Under the pieces are notes generated by a model. The model did not search any database. It was not told the DNA's origin and saw nothing but the letters and a program-made list of their open reading frames with translations. Shown here piece after piece: positions 16,040 to 23,567 of a stretch of DNA of 33,086 nt (the stretch's first letter is position 1; every line of letters starts with the position of its first letter). The stretch is from positions 1 to 33,086 of the forward strand of contig JARGFK010000047.1 of NCBI GenBank assembly GCA_029211065.1. The letters are read 5' to 3'. Source of the stretch: Desulfobacterales bacterium. GTDB lineage: Bacteria; Desulfobacterota; Desulfobacteria; Desulfobacterales; JARGFK01. The position numbers and the translations under genes were made by a program.

Positions 16040-16372
16040 TCAATCCTGTAATTGATCAACGGAGATGTCCATCGCTCCGGCCAGTTTTTCCAGTGTCGCC
16101 GTCCGCAATTCGTTGTTGTTTTTTTCCATCTGGGAGAGTGCTGCCTGTGATATACCGGCGCGCTTTGCGACCTCCCTCTGGGTAAAACCAAGATGTGTCC
16201 GCCACGCCTTTACTAAATTCATTCCTTTTTTGACTATCAGCCCCACCACCTCATGGGGAATAGATGCATCCCTGTCTTTGGGGAGTAGACTCAGATAATC
16301 TTCATAAGGAATAATGGCAAATGCAGGCTTGCCGTCTTGCTTTATGATTTGTACATCAGTAAGTGTGCCCAT
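16040..16372 (-). CDS. XRE-family antitoxin with Phd-like N-terminal extension
   Basis: This 110-residue protein has a helix-turn-helix domain at about 53-107 (LGFTQREVAKRAGISQAALS), of the XRE/HigA type. The preceding 50 residues (TDVQIIKQDGKPAFAIIPYEDYLSL) look like a Phd/YefM-type antitoxin strand-helix segment. It is the second gene of a minus-strand operon and overlaps the RelE-like toxin by 17 nt. The toxin-first order matches higBA-type systems. The antitoxin should neutralise the toxin and repress the operon by binding the palindrome upstream of the toxin start. Confidence 0.85.
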   Translation of the reverse strand: MGTLTDVQIIKQDGKPAFAIIPYEDYLSLLPKDRDASIPHEVVGLIVKKGMNLVKAWRTHLGFTQREVAKRAGISQAALSQMEKNNNELRTATLEKLAGAMDISVDQLQD

Positions 16373-16616
16373 CTCTTATTTTGACCTCCTGAATTTCAAT
16401 AATCTCAAGTGAGTCGGTGAAGATAACCCGCCAGCGGTCTACCCTGAGACGATATTCATCTCTGCCTTTGAGTTTTTTAACACCTTTGCAATCAGGGAAC
16501 GATTTTAGGTTACCCACGTTATCGTAAATTCTTTCTCGGGCACGGACATCCTTTATTTTTCGCAGTTGCCGCAGTGCCTTTGTCTTCCACCTGATCGCTT
16601 TCACCTGACCAACCAT
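16356..16616 (-). CDS. RelE/ParE-family toxin
   Basis: This 86-residue basic protein has the family plan: VKAIRWKTKALRQLRKI (strand and helix), the central LKSFPDCKGVKKLKG, then DEYRLRVDRWRVIFTD with the conserved basic residues of the RelE active face, and the final strands ending IQEVKIRDGHTY. Homologues cleave mRNA at the ribosome (RelE/HigB) or inhibit gyrase (ParE); the residues cannot decide here, though the conserved Arg pair and C-terminal His/Tyr favour an mRNase. It is the first gene of a two-gene operon with its antitoxin. The ATG directly abuts a 17-bp palindrome and has no Shine-Dalgarno, suggesting a leaderless transcript. Confidence 0.85.
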   Translation of the reverse strand: MVGQVKAIRWKTKALRQLRKIKDVRARERIYDNVGNLKSFPDCKGVKKLKGRDEYRLRVDRWRVIFTDSLEIIEIQEVKIRDGHTY

Positions 16617-16633
16617 AACTTATAATATAAGTT
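16617..16633 (-). promoter_or_regulatory. palindromic operator/promoter of the toxin-antitoxin operon
   Basis: AACTTATAATATAAGTT is a perfect palindrome (8-bp arms around one central base) touching the toxin ATG at 16616. On the minus strand it contains TATATT/TATTAT, usable as a -10 element. Repressor binding here would block transcription directly. The identification is from sequence symmetry and position. Confidence 0.6.
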
Positions 16634-16704
16634 AAATCAAGATAAACATAAGACAAGACGGGGCCTTAATATCAAGTCAGGGTTTATTCTTAAATCACGG
16701 TTCG

Positions 16705-16721
16705 AAAACGCACCGCGTTTT
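16705..16721. terminator. short A/T-flanked hairpin downstream of the radical SAM operon
   Basis: AAAACGC (16705-16711) pairs perfectly with GCGTTTT (16715-16721) around a 3-nt loop. The T-tract is inside the stem on either strand, so it may act as a weak bidirectional terminator between the 16.8-25 kb minus-strand genes and the toxin-antitoxin operon. GGAATGCCGGAATGTT follows at about 16724-16739, a motif echoed at 20674-20690. Confidence 0.3.
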
Positions 16722-16792
16722 GCCGGAATGCCGGAATGTTATAATGTGTGGAACTTTCATGTTGAGCTTCCCGGCGTCCCAGCCTCCCGGCA

Positions 16793-18307
16793 CTAAAGCC
16801 TCCCAGCTTCCCCGCCTATAAATTCCTCCAGATCCTTGAACACATTCACACCGGCCTGGCGTTCCATGTCCAGCTGGTAGCGGCCTTCCCAGCCGAGCTT
16901 TTTCAACCTGCGGCCAAGAAAGAATCGCATCAGCGGACGGAACGCATATGTCCAGATCGGCACCCACAGACGTCCCTGGCGCTTGGCCCGCTCGGAGGGC
17001 TCCCACCATCCGATGATCTTCTGGCGGTGGAGCCAGACCAGGTATTGCAACTGCTTATCGTCCAGGTGCCGGGTCTTCACATTGGCCCAGATGCCGTTAT
17101 ACCACTTGTAATCACGGGAATTTGTCACCAGCCCCTGCTCCAGGAGCTGCCCGCGCATGACGGTTTTGGGATAGGGGGTCAGGATCTGGCAGTAGGCCGA
17201 GTCTGCATCAAGGGACTTCAGAAAGTTATAGTTTTCAATAATATCCGCCTCGTCATCATCCGGAAAGCCGAAAATCAATCCGGCCACCACCATGATGCCG
17301 TACTTGCGGCACATGTGCACGGCTTTGCGCGAGGCCTCCACGATGTTGCCCTTGCGCGCTGCAACCAGATTTTTCTTGGACACATTTTCAATCCCCAGGA
17401 AGATGGATTTAATGCCCGCCAGGGACATTTTGCGCACCATCTCTTCGTTTCTGGACATGGAAACGCAATCGGCCTGGACGATCAGGTTCAGCCCCTTATA
17501 ATTGCGGGCGATAATGGCATCACAGATGGCGATGACCCGTTCGGGATCCAGCACCAGGTTGTCGTCCGCCACAAAAATCAGGCGCGTCCGGCGGTTGTAA
17601 TAAATATCGTCAATATCCGCCAGAACCCGTTCAATGGGATACGTCCGGAAGGTCTGGCCGTACATATGCTTCATGCTGCAGAACGAACAGGTGCGCGTGC
17701 ATCCCCGGGAGGTTTCCATGACCTCTACCCTGGAAAGCATGACATGGTACCCCGAGGTTAAGCGGCGGCTGTCCCGGATGGGGATTTTAAGCCCGGACAA
17801 ATCCAGCAGCTCGCCCATGGGGTTGTGCACAAACCGGCCGTTTTTTTTATAGGAAAGCGAAGGAATGTCTTCCATCCGCTCTTTTCCTGCCAGAGCATTG
17901 ACCAGCCGCCGGCAGGCGTCTTCTCCTTCGCCCCGGATCATAAAGTCGATCAGGTCGGCTTCGGGAGATGCGGCGATCTCTTCGTGCATCAACGTGGCGT
18001 GGTACCCGCCGATAACGATTTTCGCATCGGGCAGGAGCTTTTTTATCAACCGGATCAGTTTGACACAGGTGTCGTACTGCCAGGCCATGGCCGACAGACC
18101 CACAAGTTCCGGTCGAATTTTCAGCAGGGTTTTCGTCAGATACTTTCGCAGCCGGCTGCGCTTGCGGATAAGATCGATGATATAGACCCGGTGGTCTTCA
18201 TCGATGTTCGCACCGACGCTGGAAATGCCGCAATTGGGCATATGAAAGGCGGCTTTGTGCATGATTACCGGCGCTACGTCCGGCATGGACATTAAAACAA
18301 TTTTCAT
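16793..18307 (-). CDS. B12-binding-type radical SAM enzyme (second copy)
   Basis: This protein has 504 residues. Residues about 1-140 form a cobalamin-binding-type domain (LVGLSAMAW, KIVIGGYHATLMHEE, IRGEGED), without a DxHxxG motif. Cys203, Cys207 and Cys210 in RGCTRTCSFC form the CxxxCxxC 4Fe-4S site of the radical SAM domain. Later landmarks are FVADDNLVLD, SIFLGIENVS, VVAGLIFGFPDD and a basic C-terminal part of about 100 residues. The architecture matches class B radical SAM methylases and related carbon-skeleton enzymes such as those of hopanoid and ladderane-associated loci. It starts 16 nt after the stop of the ketosynthase gene, so the two are co-transcribed and may act on the same acyl chain. 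The first radical SAM protein of the window is shorter by 84 residues, and the two are not duplicates by eye. Confidence 0.9.
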   Translation of the reverse strand: MKIVLMSMPDVAPVIMHKAAFHMPNCGISSVGANIDEDHRVYIIDLIRKRSRLRKYLTKTLLKIRPELVGLSAMAWQYDTCVKLIRLIKKLLPDAKIVIGGYHATLMHEEIAASPEADLIDFMIRGEGEDACRRLVNALAGKERMEDIPSLSYKKNGRFVHNPMGELLDLSGLKIPIRDSRRLTSGYHVMLSRVEVMETSRGCTRTCSFCSMKHMYGQTFRTYPIERVLADIDDIYYNRRTRLIFVADDNLVLDPERVIAICDAIIARNYKGLNLIVQADCVSMSRNEEMVRKMSLAGIKSIFLGIENVSKKNLVAARKGNIVEASRKAVHMCRKYGIMVVAGLIFGFPDDDEADIIENYNFLKSLDADSAYCQILTPYPKTVMRGQLLEQGLVTNSRDYKWYNGIWANVKTRHLDDKQLQYLVWLHRQKIIGWWEPSERAKRQGRLWVPIWTYAFRPLMRFFLGRRLKKLGWEGRYQLDMERQAGVNVFKDLEEFIGGEAGRL

Positions 18308-18323
18308 TAAATCTTACCCAAGA

Positions 18324-19562
18324 TTACAGGTCGAATTTTTTAATCAACAGACAGGTATTCACCCCGCCAAAGGCAAAATTCTGAACAGCGGCGATGCGGA
18401 TATCTTTTTCCAGAAGGCTCACCGCATGTTGGATCATGGCACACCTTTCGTCGATCTTCTTCAGGTTCAGCGTCGGCGCGACAAACCCGGCTTCCATCAT
18501 ATAAAGGGTGATGATTGTTTCAATTGCGCCGCAGGACGCCATGGTGTGCCCCATGTAGCTCTTCAGTCCGGCCACCACCGGTGAATGGCCGTATATCTTT
18601 GCGATGGCCTGGGCCTCGATCACATCCCCCATCTTGGTGCCGGTGGCATGGGCACTGACAAAATCCACGGCGCCCGGACCGATGCCGGCATCCTTGAGCG
18701 CCAGCCGGATGGTTTCGGTAATGCCGTCCAGATTGGGCAGAATCAGATCGCCGCCGTTGTTGTTGCATGAAAACCCGATGATTTCCCCCAGGATGGGCGC
18801 CCCCCGTTTTCTGGCAAATTCATATTCCTCCAGCATCACGGCGCCGGCGCCTTCGCCCACCACCAGGCCGTCCCGCTGGGCGTCGAAGGGCCGCGGCGTC
18901 AGGTGGGGGGTGTCATTGAACGCGGTTGAACAGGCCAGCAGGTTGTCGAACACGGCAACCGTGGTGGTGTCATATTCGTCGGCCCCGCCGCACAACATGG
19001 CGTCCTGCATGCCGTATTTGACCATTTCATAACCAAAGCCGATGGATTGGCTGCTGGTGGTGCAGGCCGTGGATGAGGAGATGACCCGGCCGGTGATGCC
19101 GAACATCTTGGTGATGTTCACGGCAGTGGTGTGGACCATTGACTTTAAATAATCCACCGCGCCGATGGAGGCAAACTTGGCATCGGTTTGACCGAAGAAG
19201 CATCTGTATATCTGCCGCTGGATGGTGGGGCTGCCGTGAGTGGAGCCAAAGGCCACCCCCAGGCGGCCGGAGGTGATAAAGTCGGCATCCAGGCCGCAGG
19301 CCGCCAAAACCTCCTTGGCAACCTGGCAGGCGTAAAAAGAGACCGGCCCCATGGTTTTGCGATGATGGCGCGTAAAATCGTACGCCACCGGGTAATCCAC
19401 CGTCCCATAGACACCGGAGTGGATATAAGCGGTAAGGAGATCATCCGAGCGCAATTTTTTAACGCCGGAAATACCCGCCTGCAGATGCTTGACGATTTCC
19501 GCTTGGCCATGCCCGATGGGCGTTATCGCCGACGCCCCTGTTACGACGACTCTTCGTGCCAT
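18324..19562 (-). CDS. beta-ketoacyl-ACP synthase (FabF-type, third KS, ApeR-like)
   Basis: The protein has 412 residues when started at the second in-frame ATG (MARRVVVTG), which has GGGG at 6 nt. An ATG 6 nt earlier is possible, and residue numbers here count from that earlier ATG. The triad is intact: Cys169 in SSTACTTSSQS, His307 in SAHATGTKMGD, and Lys336 and His341 in LKSYMGHTMASCG. The residues after the nucleophile (TTSSQS) and the CNNNGGDLILPN insert differ from housekeeping FabF. The AHATGT form and its place with an acyltransferase and glycosyltransferase recall the extra KS (ApeR) of aryl-polyene clusters. It sits directly upstream of the second radical SAM gene and downstream of the LPLAT gene. 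Confidence 0.9.
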   Translation of the reverse strand: MARRVVVTGASAITPIGHGQAEIVKHLQAGISGVKKLRSDDLLTAYIHSGVYGTVDYPVAYDFTRHHRKTMGPVSFYACQVAKEVLAACGLDADFITSGRLGVAFGSTHGSPTIQRQIYRCFFGQTDAKFASIGAVDYLKSMVHTTAVNITKMFGITGRVISSSTACTTSSQSIGFGYEMVKYGMQDAMLCGGADEYDTTTVAVFDNLLACSTAFNDTPHLTPRPFDAQRDGLVVGEGAGAVMLEEYEFARKRGAPILGEIIGFSCNNNGGDLILPNLDGITETIRLALKDAGIGPGAVDFVSAHATGTKMGDVIEAQAIAKIYGHSPVVAGLKSYMGHTMASCGAIETIITLYMMEAGFVAPTLNLKKIDERCAMIQHAVSLLEKDIRIAAVQNFAFGGVNTCLLIKKFDL

Positions 19563-19714
19563 TGTCATCCCCGTGAAGCTTTACAATGATTTACTGCCTG
19601 GTTAAAACAACTTCTCATAAATTTTCATGCAATATTCAGTTAATACATCATCCCACAGCTTAATTCAAAATAAATATCCCCATATTCCCCGGATCGCAGC
19701 AGGAATCGGAACGG

Positions 19715-20602
19715 CTATTGCAGCTTTAAATCTAAAAAAGGCTCAAAGTGATACCACTGCAGCGGGTGTCGCCTCAGGGTTTCCTCCAGGATATCTGCGT
19801 ACTGCTGGGCAGCGTGTTGAATCGCCGCCGTTCTTTCCCGCCGGGAGGATACCCGGATGTAGATGGGTTCCGACATCGTGAAATGATATTGCCGCTTGCC
19901 GGTCCGGAAGGCAAAAAAAATAAAGATGGGGGCGCCGGAAAGGAGCGCAAGCAAATAGGGCGCTTCAGGCAGGCGGACGTCATGCCCCAGAAATTTTACC
20001 GGAACGGTACGCTGGTCCTGTTTCCAGACAAGATCCCCGGTAAGGGAAACCGTTCCGCCCGATTCGATAAACTTGATGCCCTCAATGAAGTCCAGCGCAG
20101 AGCCGCCCTGCTCGTCCACAGCGATGATGGTGATGCCGCTTTGGGAAAGACTTTCCTTTTGAATCCCCTCCAGCTGTTCTTTGTACTTGACGCCCATATA
20201 CAGCATGAGCCGGAGGTCCTCCTGTTTGCGCTTTAAAATATGCGCGGCAACCTCCCAGTTCCCCATGTGCGACATGAGCAGGATGCCGCCTTCTTTTCTG
20301 CGGCAGGCGTCTTCCAGGTGCGCCAACCCCTGGGAAGTGGATGTAATGTCATCGCGTTCCGTTAGCAGGAACCGGTCGAAAAACACATCCGTAAAATTAT
20401 GAAACTGCCGCCAGGCGCACCAGCGGTGATACAGCCCGCTTCGGTCCGGAAACAATACACGATAAAACCGGACGCTGTTTCTGACCCTGAAGGGAAAAAA
20501 GAGATAATAGCCGGTGGCGACAAACCAGGCAAAAACAGCAAAAACCCACAACCCCAGCGTCCGGGACAGGTTGATTATAATTTTATAGAAGAGAATGCGC
20601 AT
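19715..20602 (-). CDS. LpxL/HtrB-type lysophospholipid acyltransferase
   Basis: This 295-residue inner-membrane-anchored protein has an N-terminal membrane helix (about 15-36). The acyltransferase HX4E motif is present as SHMGNWE, with His112 and Glu117. Further family features are GGTVSLTGDLVWKQDQRTVPVKFLG and the substrate-loop residues LPEAPYLLALLSGAPI. LpxL-type enzymes transfer acyl groups from acyl-ACP to lipid A precursors or other lipids. LPLAT proteins of this kind also occur in aryl-polyene clusters, where they attach the polyene chain to a lipid head. The location between the GT2 gene and the ketosynthase supports the latter, although a housekeeping lipid A role cannot be excluded. 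Confidence 0.88.
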   Translation of the reverse strand: MRILFYKIIINLSRTLGLWVFAVFAWFVATGYYLFFPFRVRNSVRFYRVLFPDRSGLYHRWCAWRQFHNFTDVFFDRFLLTERDDITSTSQGLAHLEDACRRKEGGILLMSHMGNWEVAAHILKRKQEDLRLMLYMGVKYKEQLEGIQKESLSQSGITIIAVDEQGGSALDFIEGIKFIESGGTVSLTGDLVWKQDQRTVPVKFLGHDVRLPEAPYLLALLSGAPIFIFFAFRTGKRQYHFTMSEPIYIRVSSRRERTAAIQHAAQQYADILEETLRRHPLQWYHFEPFLDLKLQ

Positions 20603-20673
20603 GATTGGTGTCTAAAAAATATCGGGGGAAAGAAAATACACCCCGCACTTCCGTTTCCGTATTCAGGAACTTT

Positions 20674-20718
20674 GGAATAATGGAATGTTGCCGGTCTTTT
20701 TCTCCCCCCCATTATTCC
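20674..20718. repeat. inverted GGAATAATGG repeat
   Basis: GGAATAATGG (20674-20683) and CCATTATTCC (20709-20718) form a 10-bp perfect stem around a pyrimidine-rich 25-nt loop, between the GT2 and LPLAT genes. On both arms GGAAT units recur with GGAATGTT, as at 16724-16739. It may be a hairpin barrier, processing site or dispersed short repeat. Confidence 0.5.
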
Positions 20719-20727
20719 AACATTCCA

Positions 20728-21465
20728 TCACTCCATTTTCTTGGGATATAACCATGAAAACACCCTTCGCAAAATCAGCCGGGTAAAGGTGCTTGAATTT
20801 CGCATGAAATCAACAAAGGGCCGAAAGTGGGATATTCTTTCCCCTGCGGCCGCATAATTGACCCTAACAGGGGCTTCCACCACAGGGATTCCGTTCCACC
20901 CGGCCCTGACAAGGATTTCAACTTCAAACTGGTAGCGCCGGGCAACGACCCCCAGACTCATGGCCTCGGGCAACGGATAAATCCGGAACCCGCTCTGGGA
21001 ATCCCGCATACGGGGGCCGCCTGAAACATACACCCAGAAATTCGAGAATTTTCGCCCGAACTGGCTGGTCCAGGGGACATTTTTTGCCGCCATCCCCGTG
21101 CGCATCCCCACCATGATGGGCCGCTGACCGGCCGGGATGGCGTTTATCAGATTCAAGGCATCTTCGGGATGGTGTTGCCCGTCCCCGTCGATGGTGATGG
21201 CCCAGTCCGCTATTTTAGACGCTTCGGCAAACCCGGTCAGCAACGCCGCACCCTTTCCCCGGTTCTCATCATGGCGCAAAAGGTGAATGCCGCTAAGGGA
21301 CGCCAAGTTATCTTGAATGGAATCTGTTGAGCCGTCATCCACGACAAATACCGGCAGGTTCAACCCCAACGCTTTTTCGACAACCGCCGCCACCGCCTGC
21401 CCATGATTGAACACCGGTATGATAACAGCGAATTTTCCCTTGTTGCTGGTTGCGGATGAATCCAT
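20728..21465 (-). CDS. family 2 glycosyltransferase (DPM1/DPG synthase-like)
   Basis: This 245-residue GT-A protein has KFAVIIPVFNHG at the N terminus, VVDDGSTD (about 41-48) and DGDGQHHPEDA (about 93-103), whose Asp-x-Asp binds the metal-nucleotide sugar. SQSGFRIY and a Glu-containing FEVEILVRA region form the acceptor site. There is no long C-terminal membrane domain; the tail is short and basic. Relatives transfer a sugar from a nucleotide donor to polyprenyl phosphate or to lipids. In aryl-polyene loci GT2 enzymes are regular components, often fused to acyltransferases. Here GT2 and LPLAT are separate genes, 125 nt apart. Sugar and acceptor are unknown. Confidence 0.88.
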   Translation of the reverse strand: MDSSATSNKGKFAVIIPVFNHGQAVAAVVEKALGLNLPVFVVDDGSTDSIQDNLASLSGIHLLRHDENRGKGAALLTGFAEASKIADWAITIDGDGQHHPEDALNLINAIPAGQRPIMVGMRTGMAAKNVPWTSQFGRKFSNFWVYVSGGPRMRDSQSGFRIYPLPEAMSLGVVARRYQFEVEILVRAGWNGIPVVEAPVRVNYAAAGERISHFRPFVDFMRNSSTFTRLILRRVFSWLYPKKME

Positions 21466-21845
21466 ATTTCATTTTTTTCCAAAATCGAAAAAGTAAATAT
21501 CCGACCCCAGAAGAGATTAGTCTTTTTGGAATTTGGTGCTTGTAATTTGTATTTTTAAAAACAAGACCACATCACCCATCAAGGCACACAGCGATTTGAC
21601 AAGCGCAATCCCGCCAACGAGACTGAATCCCAATTGTTATAAATTGGATGTATTCTTTACGTCATGCCGGACACGATCCGGCATCCAGGAACATATGGAC
21701 TTGAAAATGTTCTGGATTCCGGGTCAAGCCCGGAATGACAAAATTTTGGAGCTCTATTTTTTTAATTGCAACACAGCCGCCAACGGCGGGATGAGCATTG
21801 GCACGAATTGCGCAAAGCAGCATAGCGGCCTCAGGCGCATTTTTT
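21466..21845. other. intergenic region with two dispersed repeats
   Basis: No gene supported in this stretch between the GT2 gene and the end of the DhaL-DegV fusion gene. It holds a 79-bp inverted-repeat element (21661-21739) and a partial relative of the 13787-13918 element (21792-21850). Its size may mean that the fusion gene and GT2 are separate transcription units. Confidence 0.5.
21661..21739. repeat. 79-bp imperfect inverted-repeat element
   Basis: The element begins GTCATGCCGG and ends CCGGAATGAC. Its two 28-bp ends match at about 22 positions when one is reverse-complemented, and each end also contains a small internal hairpin (CCGG..CCGG). This is the widespread type of intergenic palindrome that reads 'GTCATGCCGG...ATCCAG' in many proteobacteria. 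It is probably non-autonomous, or an RNA-level structure. Confidence 0.6.
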
Positions 21846-21850
21846 TCAAA
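21792..21850. repeat. partial diverged relative of the 132-bp element
   Basis: Starting at TGAGCATT, this stretch aligns without gaps to about 13861-13915, roughly 60% identical by eye, sharing GGCCTCAG and TTTT landmarks. The left terminal repeat is not found. It runs across the stop of the DhaL-DegV fusion gene, so the repeat may have supplied its 3' end. Resemblance by chance is not excluded. Confidence 0.3.
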
Positions 21851-23567
21851 AGCCTGCTTCCGGCAAAAAAGCCACCCCCCAAGTCCCCGGCCCCATATGG
21901 GCGCCGGAAGTCAGGGACAGCGGCTGCAAACGGATTTCCGCCCGGGGGTACAGGGCTTCAATCCCTTTCCAAACCGTTTCATTGACCCATTCGAAATTGT
22001 CCGAATATTCCAGCATAATGAACGGGGCGGACTCACTAGTGAAGCTCTCTTCCAGGCGATCCAGCGCAAACGCCAGCTGCTCTTTGGGGTTCTTTACCAT
22101 ACCGACCTTTTTGGCCCCTTCGGCCAGCGGGCTGATAATCGGTTTGGCCCGGATCATGTCGCCGAAAAACGCACCGGACTTGGAAAGCCGGCCGCCGGCC
22201 GCCAGATATTTCAGCTTGTCCAGAAAGACGTACTCTTTGCACTGATCCACCGCTTTTTCGGCAAAATCAACCACCGACTCAAAATCATTGCCTTTGGCAA
22301 CGAACCGGGCGGTTGCCAGAACGATGGTCCCCAGTCTTCCGGACGCCGCCCCCGTATCAATGACCGTCAGACGATTCTCCGGATCGTTTTTCTTTTTCCA
22401 TTCCTTGGCAACGCCGTAATTTCCCGTAAAAACGGACCCCACAGACAGATATAAAACCCGCTGATACTGCTGTACGACCCGCAGATAATGCTGGTGCCGT
22501 TCAAATACAGATGCCTGGGAGGTCGACACCTTTTCGCCCCGGCGCATGGACTGATAGAGATGGGGCGCGGAAAAACGGGTTTCCGGCAGGGATTCCTCCC
22601 CGGCCGTAATATAACTGTCCAGAAGGGTAAACCCCAGGCTGCGCGCATCCTCACGGGTCAGGGAACCGGCCGCGTCGGTCATGATATGAACGGAGCCCCG
22701 GACCTGCTGTTGTTTAAATTCCGCCGCCTGAACAGCGAGATTGTCATCCGTCCACTTTACAATTTTTCCGAAAGATTTAATCCGTTCTTCCGCCGCCCGG
22801 GCATTTTGGGTGTGAAAGTGAACCTTTACATAGTCCCCGTGGGGAATCACCACGACGCTTTCACCGTATTCCGAGAAGGATTCGATCTTTTCCGGGTCCG
22901 CCGCTTCCAGACGGATAATCGTATCCACACAGTGCCCTGCCACAGGGTCTTCCCTGAAAGCGGGCTGGACCCGCAGCTGCCCCTTGAAAGTTTTTGTAAC
23001 CGGATCAGCGGCAGCCGTCGCACCTGTCAGGCTGCTGAAAAAACCGCTGAAAAATATAAACATCCCCAATGCGCCGGAATCAACCACGCCGGCGGCCTTG
23101 AGCCGGGGCAGGAGATCAGGCGTGCTTTTTACAGCCCTTTCAAGCCGGGCCGTCAGATCGGCGGCATATTCGGAATTGTGAATAAAATCATCTGCTTCTA
23201 AATATTCCACCAGCGCGTCAAAAACCGTCAGCATGGTGCCGGGCAGGGGATTATACACCGCCTGGAAGGCCAGATCCCTTCCGTCTCGGGCTGCCTGGAG
23301 GAGCCCTTCGCCGGAATCCGCCGCTAAAAACCCGCTAAAAAAACGGGCGGCAATGTTTCCGGAGTTTCCCCTGGCCTGCAGCATGAGTTGATGAATCGTT
23401 TTTTCGCGGTCACTGTCCAGGGATCTGAGGGGGGCAAGACTGACTGTCAGGTTGCGCCCGGTATCACCGTCGGCAACCGGGAACACGTTGATCTTGTCGA
23501 GCAAATCCGACCAGGCCGTTAAACACTCGAAACCGGCGACATGTGCGGTTTTAAAATCAGACATCAT
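21846..23567 (-). CDS. FakA-FakB fusion: DhaL-type kinase plus DegV fatty-acid-binding domain
   Basis: This 573-residue protein combines the two parts of bacterial fatty acid kinase, normally separate in Firmicutes. Residues about 1-190 are a DhaL/FakA ATP-binding domain: NVFPVADGDTGRNL holds Asp33 and Asp35 for Mg-ATP, followed by ARGNSGN. A FakA-like middle domain follows, with VVVIPHGDYVKVHFHTQN (about 235-255). Residues about 290-573 are a DegV/FakB domain (VHIMTDAAGSLT, SQASVFERH, LDKLKYLAAGGRLSKSG, ending SGAHMGPGTWGVAFLP). The expected reaction is phosphorylation of a bound free fatty acid to acyl phosphate, a donor for lipid synthesis. The gene lies among lipid-synthesis genes on the same strand, between the thioesterase and the GT2. 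The first two codons are both ATG. Confidence 0.86.
   Translation of the reverse strand: MMSDFKTAHVAGFECLTAWSDLLDKINVFPVADGDTGRNLTVSLAPLRSLDSDREKTIHQLMLQARGNSGNIAARFFSGFLAADSGEGLLQAARDGRDLAFQAVYNPLPGTMLTVFDALVEYLEADDFIHNSEYAADLTARLERAVKSTPDLLPRLKAAGVVDSGALGMFIFFSGFFSSLTGATAAADPVTKTFKGQLRVQPAFREDPVAGHCVDTIIRLEAADPEKIESFSEYGESVVVIPHGDYVKVHFHTQNARAAEERIKSFGKIVKWTDDNLAVQAAEFKQQQVRGSVHIMTDAAGSLTREDARSLGFTLLDSYITAGEESLPETRFSAPHLYQSMRRGEKVSTSQASVFERHQHYLRVVQQYQRVLYLSVGSVFTGNYGVAKEWKKKNDPENRLTVIDTGAASGRLGTIVLATARFVAKGNDFESVVDFAEKAVDQCKEYVFLDKLKYLAAGGRLSKSGAFFGDMIRAKPIISPLAEGAKKVGMVKNPKEQLAFALDRLEESFTSESAPFIMLEYSDNFEWVNETVWKGIEALYPRAEIRLQPLSLTSGAHMGPGTWGVAFLPEAGF

Noticed and set aside
17027-17761. 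244-codon plus-strand frame opposite the second radical SAM gene
   Set aside because: Antisense to a gene with a clear CxxxCxxC motif; the translation is His/Gln/Gly-rich with no family features.
21798-21811. TGGCAC...TTGC resembling a sigma-54 promoter
   Set aside because: Only three nucleotides separate the two halves instead of five, and the match lies inside the proposed repeat.
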